A stretch of DNA of 64,000 nucleotides from NCBI GenBank assembly GCA_016785225.1, contig JAFBJZ010000952.1:6794501-6858500 (forward strand), read 5' to 3'. Under the pieces are notes generated by a model, which was given only the letters and a program-made list of their open reading frames with translations, did not search any database and was not told the origin of the DNA. The position numbers were made by a program, and so were the translations under genes. This document shows positions 35,600 to 48,369 of the stretch, piece after piece. The DNA is from Psettodes erumei (Eukaryota; Chordata; Actinopteri; Pleuronectiformes; Psettodidae). The number at the start of each line of letters is the position of its first letter. The first letter of the stretch is position 1.

Positions 35600-37180
35600 T
35601 GGGGCGCTGCGCTCCACAAAGGCAGCTGATTAGAAACAGTAGGTGAGCTTTGCTGACAATTCCTAGCGAATATGCAAAAAAAAGACGGGCAAAAGACAGA
35701 GATGGAGATGAAATAATGGGGGCAGAGAATGAAGGGATCGCAGCAGGGATACACAGAAATCTCAGCCAGACGAGAAAGAGACGAGCAGAGCTGGGCCTGG
35801 CTCCCTCCGGCCTCCTCCAAGCGAGGTCGACTGCAGCTTTTGATCTGAGGCCTTATAAGGCATCATTTCACAAAACAACTCAGGCTCATATACGCACACA
35901 AACACGTGCATACACGCAGACATGGATGCAAGTCAGCTTGCAATATGTGTGGGCAAGCAAACAACCACACGGTGTAAAGAATCACATGTGCAGGAACAGG
36001 CCTGACAGTTAGGGAGTCGTGAAAGAATTGAGCCACACGACCTTGGCTATTGATCCTGACCCTCATCCCCACAACCCGCTCGATAATGAAAGTGGGTCGC
36101 TCGTGTTATGACACCACTGATGGAAAATACACAAAGTCTGTTGCAAACTCTTTCAGCTCTTACTAAACCTCCTGTACTTCAACAGGAAGACTGACAGAGG
36201 TCCGACCTTTTTCTGCCATTGGAGAATTGTATTTGAGCTTTTTTACACTTCATCTTTTGAGCATGCGGCATGCTCGAGTTTTACAGTGCATGCATAATTA
36301 TATCAAATCAAATACATGTGGCAGAGGGCTGCGATTACTACTTGTTTTCTTGCCTCTGCCAAAAGTTACATATTCTGCTGTAATATTCCAGAGAGGCAGG
36401 AGGGTTGCTGATCTAGAGTCCCTTCCAGGCCTCGCTGAGAGCCTGATCCAAAAGAAGTCAAACTGATTCCAGAGCAGCACTTACACTTTCAAGAGCTTAA
36501 CTTCCATCCCCATTACTAGAATCAAGCACTGTAGCTGGCAGCCGTTCCCACTTCTTAAGACAGCTGCTGACACGCTGGAACTGAAATCAGACAAGCTAAG
36601 CTCTAAGACAAATATAAAAAATGTATAAAAATAATAGTGCTTTATGTTCAGGGAATCACGCTAACAGCTGACCTCTTCATTACCTCTGCCTGTCGCATGT
36701 CTCCTCTATGTTTCCCCTGTGACAGAAATTAACTTCTCTCTGAGCTCTAAGTCAAACAGTCATCGTCCTCTCTTCATAATAAAAATACCAATTTTTCCCT
36801 CGGCTTGGGAAGTTGGCAGACTACTCCAGCAGACATTCTCTTCCTGTTGCTTCATGTTTTTGGATGGGGGCAGCGTGTACCCTTGACTCGCTGCCTTAGT
36901 GATTCTAAATAAAAAGTGTTTGGGCTATTTTAGGGCCAGATATGTTTTCAACCCTCTTTAGCTGGATCAGACAGGTCTAGGGTCAAGAATTTTGAAAAAT
37001 GGAAAGTGGGAGATAAATGAGGAGGGAAGCTGGGTCAGGAATGAGCAATTCCCGAAATGAACAGAAAAAGCAACTGAACACTAAAACCCTTTTTGTGTTG
37101 CGGCAGAGTCCGGCAAAGTGTGTGCACACGCGCATGTGCCCGTGTGCATCAGCATGTCTCAGCAGGGCACTTGCATTCAG
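35600..37180. other. Intronic sequence without a recognised feature
   Basis: Unique sequence with short TG/CA patches; nothing gene-like. Confidence 0.5.
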
Positions 37181-37189
37181 GGTTGCGGG

Positions 37190-37345
37190 GGCTCTTGCCT
37201 TCAGCTGCTCTGATTAAAGCCATAATTAAAAGCTGTGTTAATTGGTGTTGAGGCCAATACTGGCCACCCAGTTCATTAAGGGCCTCTATACAATTCTCCT
37301 TCTGCATTCCAGTGAATGGCGAAAGAACTCGCCTTATTAATCTGC
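37190..37345. promoter_or_regulatory. Candidate conserved non-coding element (homeodomain-rich)
   Basis: TGATTAAAG, CATAATTAAAAG, GTTAATTGG and TTCATTAAGG lie within 75 bases, then CCTTATTAATCTG near 37332. All is unique sequence with balanced composition, the usual look of a deeply conserved enhancer. Confidence 0.4.
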
Positions 37346-38639
37346 TACACCCGGGGGACAAGTCGAGTGTGAAGGAGAGAGACTGTGAGAGGGAAATAAA
37401 GGAGAGGGGGCTTTTTCTGGATTGATCACGCTGATCCCTGCTTGATCAATGCTTAAAGGGTCCCCAGCGATAGACTGTGGCAAAGATCAGAAGAGAGGAG
37501 TGTATCAAAAGTCACAGTGGAGAAAATGTGAAGGGACATCAGCGGCCCGTTAAAACTGTGAGCAACGACTGTATCTACAATGTTTTAGGCAACAGTTTGA
37601 AGCAAAGCCAGCCACAAATCACATTATCTCTGCTGCTGCTCTCTTCTCATCCATTTTCGTGCTCCTCCACTGCTTTCTCTCTCTGTCCCTAACACACAAG
37701 CAGTGCGCATCATCCTCACTCCCTCCTTCAATCTGCAGATACAAACACGACAAGTGAACATGAGCAAGTGCTAACAAGACAGGTTCCCTACCCGGTTGTG
37801 ATCTTTTTTTTAACCTTTGGGTATGATAGTTAATTGTTCTGAATGGAAACACACCGGTGTATTTGGTTACAGGAGGTGCAAGGTAAGTCTGTCTGCAAAC
37901 TGGCTGCAAATCGACAAACTGGCTGAGCACCTTGCAGTGTCTCTGTATTAACCTCCATCTGATTTTGCTAATTGCACTCAAGTGCTAAGTTACTGGCAGC
38001 CTCATTATCACCCTTTCCCCCAAATTACTAATCAAGATCCGAGAAACAATTACTTTTCACAGTTTAGCTGCAGCGAGAGCTAAAACATGTGGTGCTGATA
38101 ATGAGTTTTTTTTCCTAGAGGTTCTCGCCCACACCTTACTCATTCCAGTGTGTGCGTGTGTCGGGTGGGGTCTCTCTCTGTGCTCGACGCCGTCTCTCGG
38201 CCCTGCCTTCCAGGAACAAGCTCAAGAAAGGCATTCATGCTTCAAGGAATGCTGCTTTCTGCCAGAGACTTGTTTAGCGAATGCACCGGCTGAAACCTGT
38301 GATACCTGAAAGGTTCGGTCTTCAACTCCCCACTGCCAATATTCACGGGGGCTAACATTAAGAGCCTGTCTTCTACATCAATTTCCTGCCCTCCTTAACT
38401 CTTGGAGGAACAATGTGTTTTTTCATGCCTCTCTTGTGAATCTGATACGTCTGCACAGCGACATCGCTGCAAGGAACCTCGGAGAAGAACCTCAGCGCCC
38501 TTCCGTGACAAAAATGTTGCCTTTACTGATTAGTTAACCGGGTGCATGTGAAGGTGAGCTGTACATTAAATAACCCCCTTGTACGCCGCTCCCTTTGTCA
38601 GTAAATAGTCTAGACTGTGCCCCCTTTTCCCTTATGGAG

Positions 38640-39110
38640 CTCACCAGCTGAGATATTGACACAGTGAATCCCTCGCAATAACACTTTTGTTTTTGCGCCC
38701 TCTCTGGTGGTGTTTACATTCACCGGGCTCACAGACAAGGAAGCTGTTCAGTGTCCAATGGCCAAAGGTTCTGTGCGTGCGTCCGCTGGAGGTGGGAGGA
38801 GAAGAGGGAGGGGCGGGGACGCAGGAGGAGGGTCCCGGTACTTTCCCACTCGTTTTTCTTTTTGACATCGCGAAGGGCGGAACGACAGGTACAGAGGAGG
38901 GAACGAGCGAACAAACAGCAGGGAGAGAGAGAGCGGCGTGGGTGGGGCGGGGGGGAACTTCAGCCTTTTTCAGGTGGCCCACGTTCGGATGTGGCGGAGG
39001 TAACTCAGGTTTCAGCCACCCGTCCTAAGGTCAGGCGCTGCTTTTCATGCAGCCCGGCCGGGAACAAACACCTGGCACGCTCAAAAGACAGCCCACTAGC
39101 CGTGCCCAGC
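38640..39110. promoter_or_regulatory. CpG-rich block, possible CpG-island promoter
   Basis: CpG density is clearly above the surroundings (roughly 25 CpGs by eye). GC boxes (GGGGCGGGG-like) lie at 38809-38820 and about 38943-38953, a CCAAT box at 38755-38759, and donor-like GGAG|GTAACT at about 38997-39006 on the plus strand. Either strand could be transcribed: an alternative prdm16 first exon would need the minus strand, an antisense RNA the plus strand. No coding support. Confidence 0.35.
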
Positions 39111-39673
39111 ATTCGTTAGTCATTACTGGCTCCGCAGCACTGCCCCGCCATTCTCATGTAAATACCCACACCGGTTGGCATTTTGCATGTACGACTGTGA
39201 TTAATGATCTGCACCAAGGAAAACAGTGCTTCACTGCGTGCGCTGCAAACGTACCGAAAAATGACACAACAAATGCAAAAGGGATGGCAGAGGGCACAAG
39301 TTGACTGTGTTGTGCTCTCCGACGCGGCCATGACACGTACCGAGGAGCATGCAGCTGGGCTGCGGCCCCATCGTGTTTGAATCAAAAGTAAGCCGGAGCC
39401 CTTCCTCATACACTAAGCAAACACGAGCCAGCATTCCTCTGTGTCTGCCATTTTAGCTCCAGTCAAACCCCACGTCGATGCGAGGGCATTAAAGCATTAG
39501 TGGCTAATGTTTTTAAAAGTGTACGGTATCTTGGAGGGATTCAGGAGGTGGGCGCCGTGTGTGTGTGTGTAATGGTGGATGAGATGGGTCCGCACATGGC
39601 AACCATTACACACACAGCCCCTCTAATCGCTGCCGACCTGCCTCCTTGCCTGAAGCCATCCCACCTCTGACTG

Positions 39674-39713
<40 letters not shown>
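39674..39713 (+). repeat. (TG)n microsatellite
   Basis: About 20 TG units. Confidence 0.97.
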
Positions 39714-39719
<6 letters not shown>

Positions 39720-40629
39720 CATCCCAGGTTCAGGAGGGCAGAATGTTCACATAGATGCATATTTTGCCACATTAACACACCCTTGAGACACACGCACACA
39801 CACACACAGACAAAAGAAGAAACACGCGAGCTTTGAACGTCAGACTTTTCTCCTCGCGTAAACAAATATGTAATAACATACATAAATAAACACAACGCTC
39901 CATCCTCCACTCCAGTCAATGAAGCGCTGCCTGCGTTCAACTCGCCTGTGTCGATGAAAAGCGGCTGCAAGCCGCTTTGGCAGACGGAGGAAGGGGGAAA
40001 GAAGAGACGGACAGAGGGAGTAAAAGAGGAAGCGGGGAGAAATAATAAGAGATATGTGGGAGAGATGGCTGTAACACTGAGCGCTAAATGAATGAATGAT
40101 GTCAAAGCCCTTCACTATCTCCTCTGCCGGCGATAGCTGAGAATAAATACAGATGAATCAGAAGATGGGTAAGGCTCAGTGCTGTTTGCCTTTTTTTTTA
40201 TTACGCGAGTTCTGATATCGCATCTGAACTACAGCACCAAAGTGAGACCGATTTTGATGTCTTCCTTTGAAGACTATAAACATGTTTTCTCACAAAACCC
40301 TTATTTTATTTAACAGAAGAGGCCAAACTTCTACAATACGAAATGTTGTCCTAAACACAAGAAGCTGTCGAGGGCCCTTGTCTAAATAAAATATGCTCTA
40401 AAATTGGTTAAATCATGATTTCAATCAGAAAGCGTCTGATCAAAGCGCGAGTCGAAAGGAGCGCAGATCTAAGCAAGTGTTCCGTGCCAGCTTTTGATAC
40501 TGGACTTTTTTTTCGATACTCAACACATTTCAGCGGGGTCCAAAAAATTCGAATGATGTTCGAGCAGTCCCCCCCAGCAATATGGATGGATGGACGGATT
40601 GAGTGACGAAGCGCTGCAGCTGCCGTACA

Positions 40630-40657
40630 GTGTGTGTGTGTGTGTGTGTGTGTGTGC
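40630..40657 (+). repeat. (TG)n microsatellite
   Basis: About 14 TG units. Confidence 0.96.
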
Positions 40658-41100
40658 GACTGAAACAAAAACAGATATGCAGCCAGACAGAGAGAAGCAA
40701 GAACAATGTGTCTTCGAGTATATATACATGGGCGTGCACATGTCTGGAGCAGTGTGTGTAGGGAAATATCTAAATATTATGGAAGATTTTGTTGTATGTT
40801 TACGTCTTGAATCTCTGTATACGAGTGTGTCTGTATGTGTGTGTGTGCGCGCTTGGCTCTATGTGTCCCTGCGCACGTGTGTACCGGACATCGGTGGGAA
40901 GAGCAGTGCGCCCCAAAAAATTCAAAAAGATGCGTCACGTGTTGAACGTACACCTACTCGTCTCCACGAGGACACGGACACGCGCGCGTGCGCAACAAAC
41001 ATACATGCAGTGCCTCAGGTGAGCGTGTGTGTGATCTGGAGGGGGGATAACTCTGTGGCGAGACCACACAGGAGACAGCTTTCAACTGAGTAAACACCAC

Positions 41101-41146
41101 ATCAAACACACACACACAGAAACACACACACACATACACATATAGC
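41101..41146 (+). repeat. Interrupted (CA)n microsatellite
   Basis: CA units broken by GAAA and by CATACACATATA. Confidence 0.93.
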
Positions 41147-41154
41147 ACTGGATA

Positions 41155-41310
41155 CAGTTTGCTTGCCTCCCTCCTGCGTAATTGAGAAAAGCTGCCGTCC
41201 ATTAAAACTTGCTGACATCACTTAGACAGCTAAATATGCAGGGAGCTAACGAGCTAGTTGGGGCCTTTGATTGAGCTTCCAAACAGGTTCAAACTTTATT
41301 GCCAGCTACC
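41155..41310. promoter_or_regulatory. Candidate conserved non-coding element with TCF/LEF-like site
   Basis: GCGTAATTGAG, CCATTAAAAC, TAAATATGCAG and CCTTTGATTGAG (TCF/LEF CTTTGAT overlapping PBX-like TGATTGA, 41264-41274) lie in unique sequence. Confidence 0.36.
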
Positions 41311-41694
41311 CGCAGGACAGGACACAGGCCTGCCACACACTCGCAATTGAGCATCTCAAACAAACAATCCCAGACACCAGCAGCGGAGGTAAATATCTGC
41401 GGAGAGGAGAGTGGTGTTTCCCATCCCCTATACATGCAACCCCGTCTGCCCCACTGTGCCCACTCTAAACAGCAGGCGGCATCGCAAATTCAACTTTTCT
41501 GTGGTTGTGTGGGTTTACTGCAGGCATCCGCGTGGACATGCTCGTGCTTTAGTTTGATTTGTCTTTTTCTTTTTTGAAGAGTCCAGCCAGCCAACACACA
41601 AAAGGCCCGACTGCAGTCTTCAGTTCCTCCCCCACATCCCTCCAGCTCTCGCTCGCTGCCGCGTCGCCTTCACCTCAGATAGGGAGGGAGAACG

Positions 41695-41945
41695 ATGTAA
41701 GCTTGGCTGGAGCCTGAACAAGCCTAATTAAGTCTGGTTAACTTAGCTCTGAGACTTCTATTACACACGCGCACACACACACACACAAAGCGCACACGAG
41801 AAACCCGCACGCATTCACACACTCTTACTCTGGCTCTCTTCTCTCTCTATTAACACCTGCTTCTTTTCCAATTAGCCCCCCAAATAGAGACAAATGGACC
41901 AGAGGGGTCTGATTAATTCACTTCTGTCAAGGACTCTGCCGCACA
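41695..41945. promoter_or_regulatory. Candidate conserved non-coding element flanking a CA repeat
   Basis: CCTAATTAAGTCTGGTTAAC (41733-41752) holds two homeodomain cores. After a CA-rich interval, CCAATTAGCC and GATTAATTCAC follow at about 41869-41921. Confidence 0.32.
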
Positions 41946-42099
41946 ATGCCGTCAGGGCGCCCAGGCAGGCGTGGACTCACGCACGTGCAGACACACGTGC
42001 ACACCGAAACACAAGTGCGAGCTGCACTGAGCACATGGTAGAATCAAAAACACAGCACGGGCAATGCACAAAAAGACTTAAAATTCAGAACAAAAGTGG

Positions 42100-43020
42100 A
42101 TGACAGTCCACGACTTTACTGATGTGTTTGAATTTTCAACAAGGCGTTTCGCTGATTTGGCTTCCAGAAGTGAATTAAGCTCATTACAGGCGCTTCTCTT
42201 TCTTTCTCAGCCTCTCACAGAGATCACTAGTCTATCTCTACCACTCCTCTTCCGGGGGACAAATTCCTCCAGTCTTTGCTCGGGCGACTGTGTGAGTGTA
42301 TGCGCGCATCTGTGTGCGCGTGTGTGTCTGCACATGTGTATGTAAGCTGCGTGGATCCCATCATTAGTCTTGCTCTCCTGTCCTGCCCTGTTTGTTTAAG
42401 AAGAGCTCTGTGTTTGCTTGGCGCTGCACGTCCTCCAAAGAGGACTACAACGCAACCACTTGAAAACCCGACCGGTTCGCTTTGCGCATGTGGCCGTTGC
42501 ACACACACAAACACAAGCAGGTAGCATATGGACAGGCCGTGGCTTGTTAATCTGAAACTGTAACTTTCACCGCACACATCTTTATTGATAAACGGCAAGG
42601 GTTGTTTTGACAAAGGGAATCCTTGTTTCGGTTTGAGGATTCAAGATATTTGTTGCAGCATCTTTTCCAACTTGCACTGACACTGAAATCAAATGCAAAG
42701 CATCGGGCTCGCTCGGTGTCAAAAAAAGCAAAACATTTTGCAAGCTACACCTTCATACAGTGAAGAGCTGATTGGGTTGTGGGCGACAAATATATTGATA
42801 CATTATTTGCTGATCTAAGTTTACACCTTATCATACAAGACTGACGAACCCGACTTTGTGGGCTCAAAACAGCTTGGAGAGATTTGATTAATAGTCATGA
42901 CAATCTCACCTTTGAACTATGAATAATGAAGACCGGTCTTTTAATGAAGATTACCTCTGTTTGCTCAGTGGGTGGAGGCTTGCATTTCTTTCAAGGTGAC
43001 AGAATGGTGCAATGCTTTCC
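42100..43020. other. Intronic sequence without a recognised feature
   Basis: Unique sequence, TG-rich near 42290-42345. Nothing gene-like. Confidence 0.5.
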
Positions 43021-43559
43021 ACGTTTGAATAAGGCAGGTGCATATGTATGCGTTTTCCTCGGCAAAAAGCAGAAAGCTCTTGGAGTATTTTGAAAGGATA
43101 TATAGATTTGAAGGAAGAGTGACCTTGATTAGAAAGTCTTTGGGTTTGTACTTTAACTTCCCAGGTTTTCAGGCCAAACCACAATTTGGTCAACCCCAGG
43201 TATCAGTGGTCTTGGAATGGTATTAGCGCCAAAGTCTGCTGACCACCAGCTTATCCAAACACACACGGCAACTCGAACACAATGCGTGCGTTGCTCCAAA
43301 TCTTTGCACAATGGTGCAGCCACACATTAGTTCCACACCAAATAAATAGCTGCTGCTTCAGTTCATAAACTCTGGGTTCAGAGGTCGAGCTATGTCAAGT
43401 AGGGTCCTGAATGAGACGCCATGGGATAAAAGAAAGACAGAGAAAGGGATTTGGATGAGGAGGCAGGTGGGGGTGCTTATAGAATACCCCGGCATCTCCC
43501 TTTCTCCGGTCCACCCGTTGAGTCTCAAATGCCACTCTACCGTTGGCCCTATTGTGCGT

Positions 43560-43780
43560 CCGTCTCAAAGAGCTTGTCTTCAATTAGCCTGATAAGAGGA
43601 GAGAGGACAGGGTGGGGCAGAGTGGGGGGGACGGTTACCTGGGCAGCCACTAATTGCTTTGATGCCATTGGACCCTTTGTGGCTTTTGTCTTTTTTGCCC
43701 CCTGCGTTGATGCTAAATTTGAGTGTGCGACTTATCTCGTGGCCAGGGCAAATGGCAGCTTTGGAGAAAGCCATCTTTAC
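43560..43780. promoter_or_regulatory. Candidate enhancer: homeodomain, TCF/LEF and SOX sites in a row
   Basis: Within 40 bases lie TAATTG (43651-43656), CTTTGAT (TCF/LEF, 43657-43663), CCATTGG (SOX-like, 43665-43671), CCTTTGTGG (SOX, 43674-43682) and CTTTTGTC (SOX-like, 43683-43690). The downstream 90 bases are unique. Confidence 0.45.
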
Positions 43781-44219
43781 TGTTGAATCACTTATATCAT
43801 TTGGATCATGCAGCAGAAACGGGGAGCAAACAGATGCCTGAATACCAGACAGTGACTGTGAAGTTGGTGGTCATGCGCCATGTCCAAAAATAAATATCTA
43901 AAAAAACAAAACAAAACAACACAAAACTTGCTGAAGTATGTACTCAAAGAGGTGTAGAGAACAAAAAAGAGGGTGTGTTTGTGGAGTTAATCCCGTGTCT
44001 CATTTAATCCTCTCTGTATACGTTGAGCCTCTCTTGGACCTGAAGCATGATTCCACACTGCATCTGTCATCAAGGCTTCTGGAAAAGCTTGGAGAAGCGG
44101 GGCCTCTTTTCCCTTTCTTCCCCCTTTTCTCTTCGTTTTACATTTGTTTGCTGAATCAAAGCTAATTTTGGGCATGTGATTTATCATGGCAGGGTGAATA
44201 GCCATACTTGTGGCCACTT

Positions 44220-47030
44220 CTGTCCAACGGAGCTGGTACTTGTATACTGTATCTAGGATATAACCGGAGGCAAAGAGAGGTAGGGGACGTGAAAGAGAGG
44301 GGGAGGCGAAGAGAGAAGACAGAGAAGGAAAAAGTGCAGGAGTTATTACCGGCGGTGTCTGCTGATTGCATTCAGCAGGGGACGAGGAATGGGCAGCCAA
44401 TGAACCATCTAAACTCTGAGATCCTACGAAAAACTGAGACCGTACTGATGCCAGAGAGAAAAGAGTGAAGAGAAAAGACAAAGAGAAGGCATCAGAAAGT
44501 CGGGTTTTAAGACAGTTTACAAGGCAATGATACAGACAGTCTGGCTAATACAGTGTCAGTTTTTGTCAAATACATAAAATAATCAGACAAACAACACCTC
44601 TGATGACCACACACGTATTTAAAGTGTAAATTATCCCCCCCAGTCAGATCGATGATTGAAGCTCCTCACCTCTGTAATGAAACCTACTTCAGTTGCAACT
44701 GCAGCTAAGGTGGATCTATTGACAGATCAATGAGGACCCCGTGCTGTGTAGCCATTCCTAAGATTCCTCTAATGTTTCCTCCTGACTGAAGTTGTCCCGG
44801 CAGTTTTTTATTTGCTGTCATATTGGGTCTAATGTTATTATTTTTATTCATTAAGCCACAGTGTTGGCGCCTCTTGTACCATTACTGTCATTAAAGGCTC
44901 CACGAGTAAACCAGACTCCCGCGTCATGTCTCTTGTTGCACTCATGATAAAATTGGAGGTCTTCACCATGAAGTATGTTTAGTCGGACAATATGTTTCAT
45001 TTTACTCATCTGTAGCTTTTCTACCGTCTCTCTGGTCTTCACCTGTTGATGGAATGAGCTGTTGTGACAGTCCACCGGTGCTGTCTGCCAGTATCTTGTC
45101 AATGTGTTATCAGCGTGAGGCCTGATTTAGCAAGGCCACAGACTGTCACAGCTGTAAACTCTCTCACACACACACAGACACACCACCAGACTCACAGGCA
45201 TTCCCGTATGCAAGCAAAGCCCCTGACCCCGACACATCACAATCCTGACCACCCGGCTCCACGAGTGCAGCTCTCATTATCCAGTGTCTGAACATCAAAA
45301 GGAAGTGCGCTTGTTCTAGTGCATTAACGTGGCAGAAGTCTCATGTAGAAAAAAAACCAATACACCTGAAACGCACATGATGCAAAAGCCCGCTGATCCA
45401 ACCAGTGCTCTCATCTTTTACCCACATACAGTACAATCCGCCTCTGCTCGTGCCCGGCTCAAACACAAAGAGAGTCTACTGTACCGCACACTAATGACGG
45501 AAAGCAATTAGCTTAGCTGTTTGCTAATACAGGTACGGAATGTGCTAAGCCAGGGAGTGCGTGTACGTGTGCGTCTGGGCCTTTGTGTGTTTGTGCGTGT
45601 GTGTGTGTGGTAGATGGCAGAGCCGGGATCTACGGGCATTATGTGCGTCCTGCCTAATCACTGTCATATGGAAGGGATTGAAGTAACCACTGCCACGCAA
45701 TGGCCCGGACCACACCAGCTATCTGTCACCAGCCAGCCCCCCGCCAACATGTCTGAGTGTGTCTGTGTACGCTAGTGTGCGAAACATTTGCATTACACGT
45801 CAAGCGTTTACCCTAATGCAGACTGAATGACTGACACGTGGCTATTGATAGACGAGGGAATAATAAATGTAATCTCCGAATTACGGGCCCGTCGCCGTGA
45901 CCTGCGTGTGAGGACCACCGTGTGCGAGTGTGTATTTGTACGTTCGCCAAAACGTCTCCCAGTTTCAAAATGCTGCCGTGAAGTTCTCTGTTCAGTTCAG
46001 CGACACTGACGACAGACACCAAGGCGATCCCCTTGTTCAGTGCAGACGCCAGACCAGACCAGTTCAGCACACCTCACTTGGTCTCTCTGTCTACAGACTT
46101 GCAGAGGGCATTATGGCTCACGCATCTGAAAAGAGGGTGTGCTAGCATGCCAGGGCTAGCTGAGGCCCATCTGCAAGTGCTTATCGTGACGGATCCAGCC
46201 CTCTAACCACACGACGGGCTGCTGGAGAGGGACAGAGATAGAGGGACGGAGAGAAGACTGAGGTCATGAGAAATGAGACAGATGACGGGGGACAGCCCAG
46301 CCCGGGGAGGGGAGGGGAGGGGAAAAGGGGATAGAGGCCGGGCAAAGCTAAGGCAAGTGTGTTTTCATGAAGCCCTCTCTATATAAAGAACACATTATTA
46401 GACAATATGAATCATACGAGAAAATGAGTCATCACCATCGTGGATGGCAGTTGGTGGATGGATGCTTGTACAATCAGAGAGTCAGATGTGAGCCACTGTG
46501 AGCCAGATGAGGATTTACACAGAAAATCACGGTGAATCTTGATGTGAATTTGTTGCTTGAATCATAGTCATTTCCTCTTCTGGCGCTCTGTTCCTCTCAT
46601 TTAACACTTCCTCTTTCAACTCATTGTGTAATTGCGACCTTATACCGTTTTACATTGTACCATTTGGTGCTCTGAGCCAGTGCTTTCCTGCCATTTATGT
46701 GTGACCCCTTAATATAGAGCAATGTCCACTTGGGACAACTAACCAAACAGCAAACAAACAACCTAACCATACAGCTAATGACCCCTTGTGAAGGTCCCAA
46801 CACTCAGGTTGGGAAGCACGGCTCCACGCTGCTCTGTCCGGCACCGGCATCGGGCAGAAAAAGAAAAACAGGAGCTATGAACCGGGAACCAGCAGCAGAG
46901 TTGTGCTGTTGTGCAGACACGTCCCCACAATGGTGGCTGTCACCTCCGACCCTACACACCCAAACACTGTTTAGGAGACCAACCAGCCACCCAAGCGTCC
47001 CCGTACGTCTGGCCAATCCCATTTCCTCTC
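44220..47030. other. Intronic sequence, mostly without a recognised feature
   Basis: Unique sequence with GA-rich patches at 44270-44335 and the G-quadruplex tract at 46304 listed separately. Confidence 0.5.
46304..46322 (+). other. G-quadruplex motif (G4A)3G4
   Basis: Four runs of exactly four G are separated by single A residues, the canonical short-loop G4 pattern. Confidence 0.75.
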
Positions 47031-47044
47031 CTGAAAACGAGCCA

Positions 47045-47066
47045 TCACACACACACACACACACAC
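47045..47066 (+). repeat. Short (CA)n followed by a C-rich tract
   Basis: About 10 CA units running into CCCCCACC sequence. Confidence 0.9.
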
Positions 47067-47311
47067 CCCCACCTCCAACCCCTTCAACCACCACCACCCC
47101 CAGCATCCGGCAGAACATGAGGCCCAGCACCCGCCACCGAGCTGCCTGCTCTTTATTGTGCCTTCTTCCTGCTGTACTTTTCTCCTGACCCCCTGTTGTT
47201 GTCCTCCCTTTGCCACCCCCACGCCCCCCCCAATCCCTGTTTCGTGCTAATTAATTTAATCCTGTAAGCAGGTGTAAGCCCCGTCATTAAGAGGAGCCAA
47301 GTCACAGTAAA

Positions 47312-47341
47312 TGGAGGGGGGGGTTAGGGGAAGGAGGGGCG
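47312..47341 (+). other. G-quadruplex-forming tract
   Basis: G8, G4 and G4 runs with GGA and GCGG neighbours. Confidence 0.5.
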
Positions 47342-47871
47342 GATTTTGAAAGTGAGGACAGAGTGGGCATAAACAACCAATGTGGAAATTGGTGGCAAAG
47401 CGGAAAAATCCTGTCTTTTCATACAAGGGGTGACAAGAGGAGGGTTTGGAGGGGTCCAAAAGAGAAGGGGGGGGGATCTTGTTTTCACTTTTTCTAAGGA
47501 GAGGAGTGGTAACGTGAAGGGGCATTCAGTGAATGTTATATCGATATCTCTCCCTCTCTCACCATCCATTTCTCTCGCTTTCTCTCCTCTCTTTTTGTCT
47601 CTCTTCCCGGAGATGGTTCCAATGGGGGTCGAGTGAAAGAGAACGCGAGAAAGGGGTGAAAAATGGGGACGCAGGGCTTGTTTTTCCTCCCTGCGCCAAA
47701 CAGAGCAGGACTATGGGCCCGAGTCCGCACAAGTTTCTTTTTATTTGCCAACCATTCTTCCTCTGTCTCTGTCTATCCCTTTTCGTGGGACCAAGGGGGG
47801 TCTGAATTGAATCTGTTTGAAGGGGGTGTGGGGCATCCAAGTGTTGTGAAGCAGTGAGTCTTAGCAACTGG

Positions 47872-47886
47872 TGATGCCCCCTGGTC
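47872..47886 (-). promoter_or_regulatory. CTCF-like site (weak)
   Basis: The minus strand reads AGACCAGGGGGCATC. It matches ACCAGGGGGC of the CTCF core but lacks the two leading C residues and has a T near the end. Confidence 0.25.
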
Positions 47887-48369
47887 TGCAGTTACAGAGA
47901 TGCTGCTGTAGCAATAGGGGGCAAAGGAAAGGGGAGAAAGGGAGAGTGGGGGGAGAGGGGTGTTAGGTGGCATCCAGACCGCATGCCAGGAGCTCCCAAG
48001 TGGTTTCTTCCGCTGTGGCTCCTCTGTATGTCTTCCAATGGGGCAGCAGTTTACCATGCCCAGCCCCCAGAGAAAGCAGACTGAGCGGGCTCCTATTCTT
48101 CTCCACTGGCCTCAATCCCCCGGCAGCAGTCAATCAATCCCGCTCTCCCGTCCCCTCTCCATCCGTCAGCCTCTATCGGCACCTCAATCTGCCTTCCAGT
48201 GCACATCCTCTAGTAACAGAGGTCGCAATTCAGACGCTCACTTTCTCTCCCTCTCTCTTTTTCACCCCCCCTCCTAATTCCTTTTTAACTCAGTGAGCGG
48301 GTGTCAGGGATACAACTCGGTGCATTCCTGCCTGGCTTGTAGCGCAACAAGCTATTGAGCAGGAGATAA

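Noticed and set aside
38693..38708. CCACCAGAGAGGGCGC on the minus strand considered as a CTCF site
   Set aside because: Two extra bases between the CCACCAG and GGGCGC halves break the core spacing.
38641..38982. 113-residue minus-strand frame with an internal MSKRKTSGKVPG segment
   Set aside because: No family resemblance, not similar to the expected PRDM16 first exon, and its open state is explained by local GC richness.
39116..39409. Minus-strand ATG with MRKGSG considered as the PRDM16 first exon
   Set aside because: The following residues do not resemble MRSKARARKLAK and there is no donor at the required position.
40590..41093. 167-residue plus-strand open frame
   Set aside because: Spans a TG repeat and TG-rich sequence; no recognisable family.
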